Virus record (IMG/VR): IMGVR_UViG_3300023082_000013
Location: 1-50,303 of that record
Strand: one strand, 5' to 3'
Length of the DNA stretch: 50,303 bases
Source: a virus
The notes below the pieces were generated by a model. The model searched no databases and had not been told where the DNA came from. It saw nothing but the letters and a program-made list of their open reading frames with translations. A program made the translations under genes and the position numbers. Shown one piece after another: positions 50,253 to 50,303 of the stretch; the stretch's first letter is position 1; each line of letters starts with the position of its first letter.

Positions 50253-50303
50253 AGTACATCAGCCCGTTAAACCTCACCCGCATTTCCGTGACCATGCAGC
50301 TGC
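50249..50303 (+). CDS. start of a further tail gene, cut by the window end
   Basis: Only the first 18 codons are present (MKYISPLNLTRISVTMQL). The start overlaps the previous stop (ATGA), so it belongs to the same tail operon. The product cannot be named. Confidence 0.6.
   Translation, partial: MKYISPLNLTRISVTMQL

Noticed and set aside
1-50303. tRNA genes and integrase
   Set aside because: I did not recognise any tRNA cloverleaf or recombinase by eye; a tRNA-scan could still find one.

Overview
This window looks like part of a phage-plasmid: a temperate, contractile-tailed (myovirus) genome that probably persists as a plasmid in a gamma-proteobacterium, most likely a Pseudomonas or relative. 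The host is inferred from high GC, Pseudomonas-like codon use, the RPA-family plasmid initiator and the pyocin-knob tail fibre. The plasmid half is seen directly: an iteron origin with repA (about 1.9-3.3 kb) and a parA/small-parB locus with repeated GC-rich operator sites (about 25.0-26.2 kb). The phage half is also direct: portal, prohead protease, baseplate, tail fibre, spike, capsid, sheath and probable tail-tube genes. Nearly everything reads on the + strand. No terminase, integrase, polymerase or lysis cassette lies here, so the full element is larger than the window.

Layout: 0-1.9 kb, small accessory genes including an HTH protein. 1.9-3.7 kb, oriV (AT-rich stretch, DnaA box, five iterons, one inverted iteron), repA, tandem 16-bp palindromes and a small HTH-like gene. 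3.8-11.5 kb, a LysM-like protein, a SWIM-type zinc protein, a structural protein, the portal, the prohead protease and a 1058-residue protein with a GH19-like muralytic domain. 11.5-22.5 kb, the distal tail: gp25-like, gpJ-like and gpI-like proteins, an 1796-residue knob-repeat fibre with a collar tip, its assembly chaperone, a probable hub, a gpV-like spike and a PAAR tip. 22.6-24.2 kb, a DarA-like head protein. 24.2-26.8 kb, an antisense accessory gene, a small membrane protein, parAB and an isolated gene between twin terminators. 26.9-30.5 kb, a polyvalent protein with pyrophosphatase-like, DarA-N-like and ParB-like domains. 30.6-33.0 kb, a small structural protein and an SGNH-hydrolase spike. 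33.0-36.0 kb, a HigBA-like toxin-antitoxin pair, a lone antisense Phd/YefM antitoxin and small genes. 36.0-42.0 kb, two more polyvalent proteins, one with an HExxH motif and one ending in an adenine methyltransferase. 42.1-50.3 kb, major capsid protein, two acidic/low-complexity proteins, tail sheath, a probable tail-fate or head core protein, tail tube and other tail proteins.

The most interesting signal is a tetrapeptide, M-[L/M]-D-[S/A]. It is repeated in the predicted protease, the capsid prodomain, the DarA-like and polyvalent proteins, the GH19 protein and an acidic/basic two-part protein, but I did not find it in the baseplate, fibre, sheath or tube proteins. I propose it is the recognition site of the prohead protease. 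If so, it marks the proteins packaged inside the head, which would then include an injected anti-host arsenal analogous to the Dar system of phage P1.
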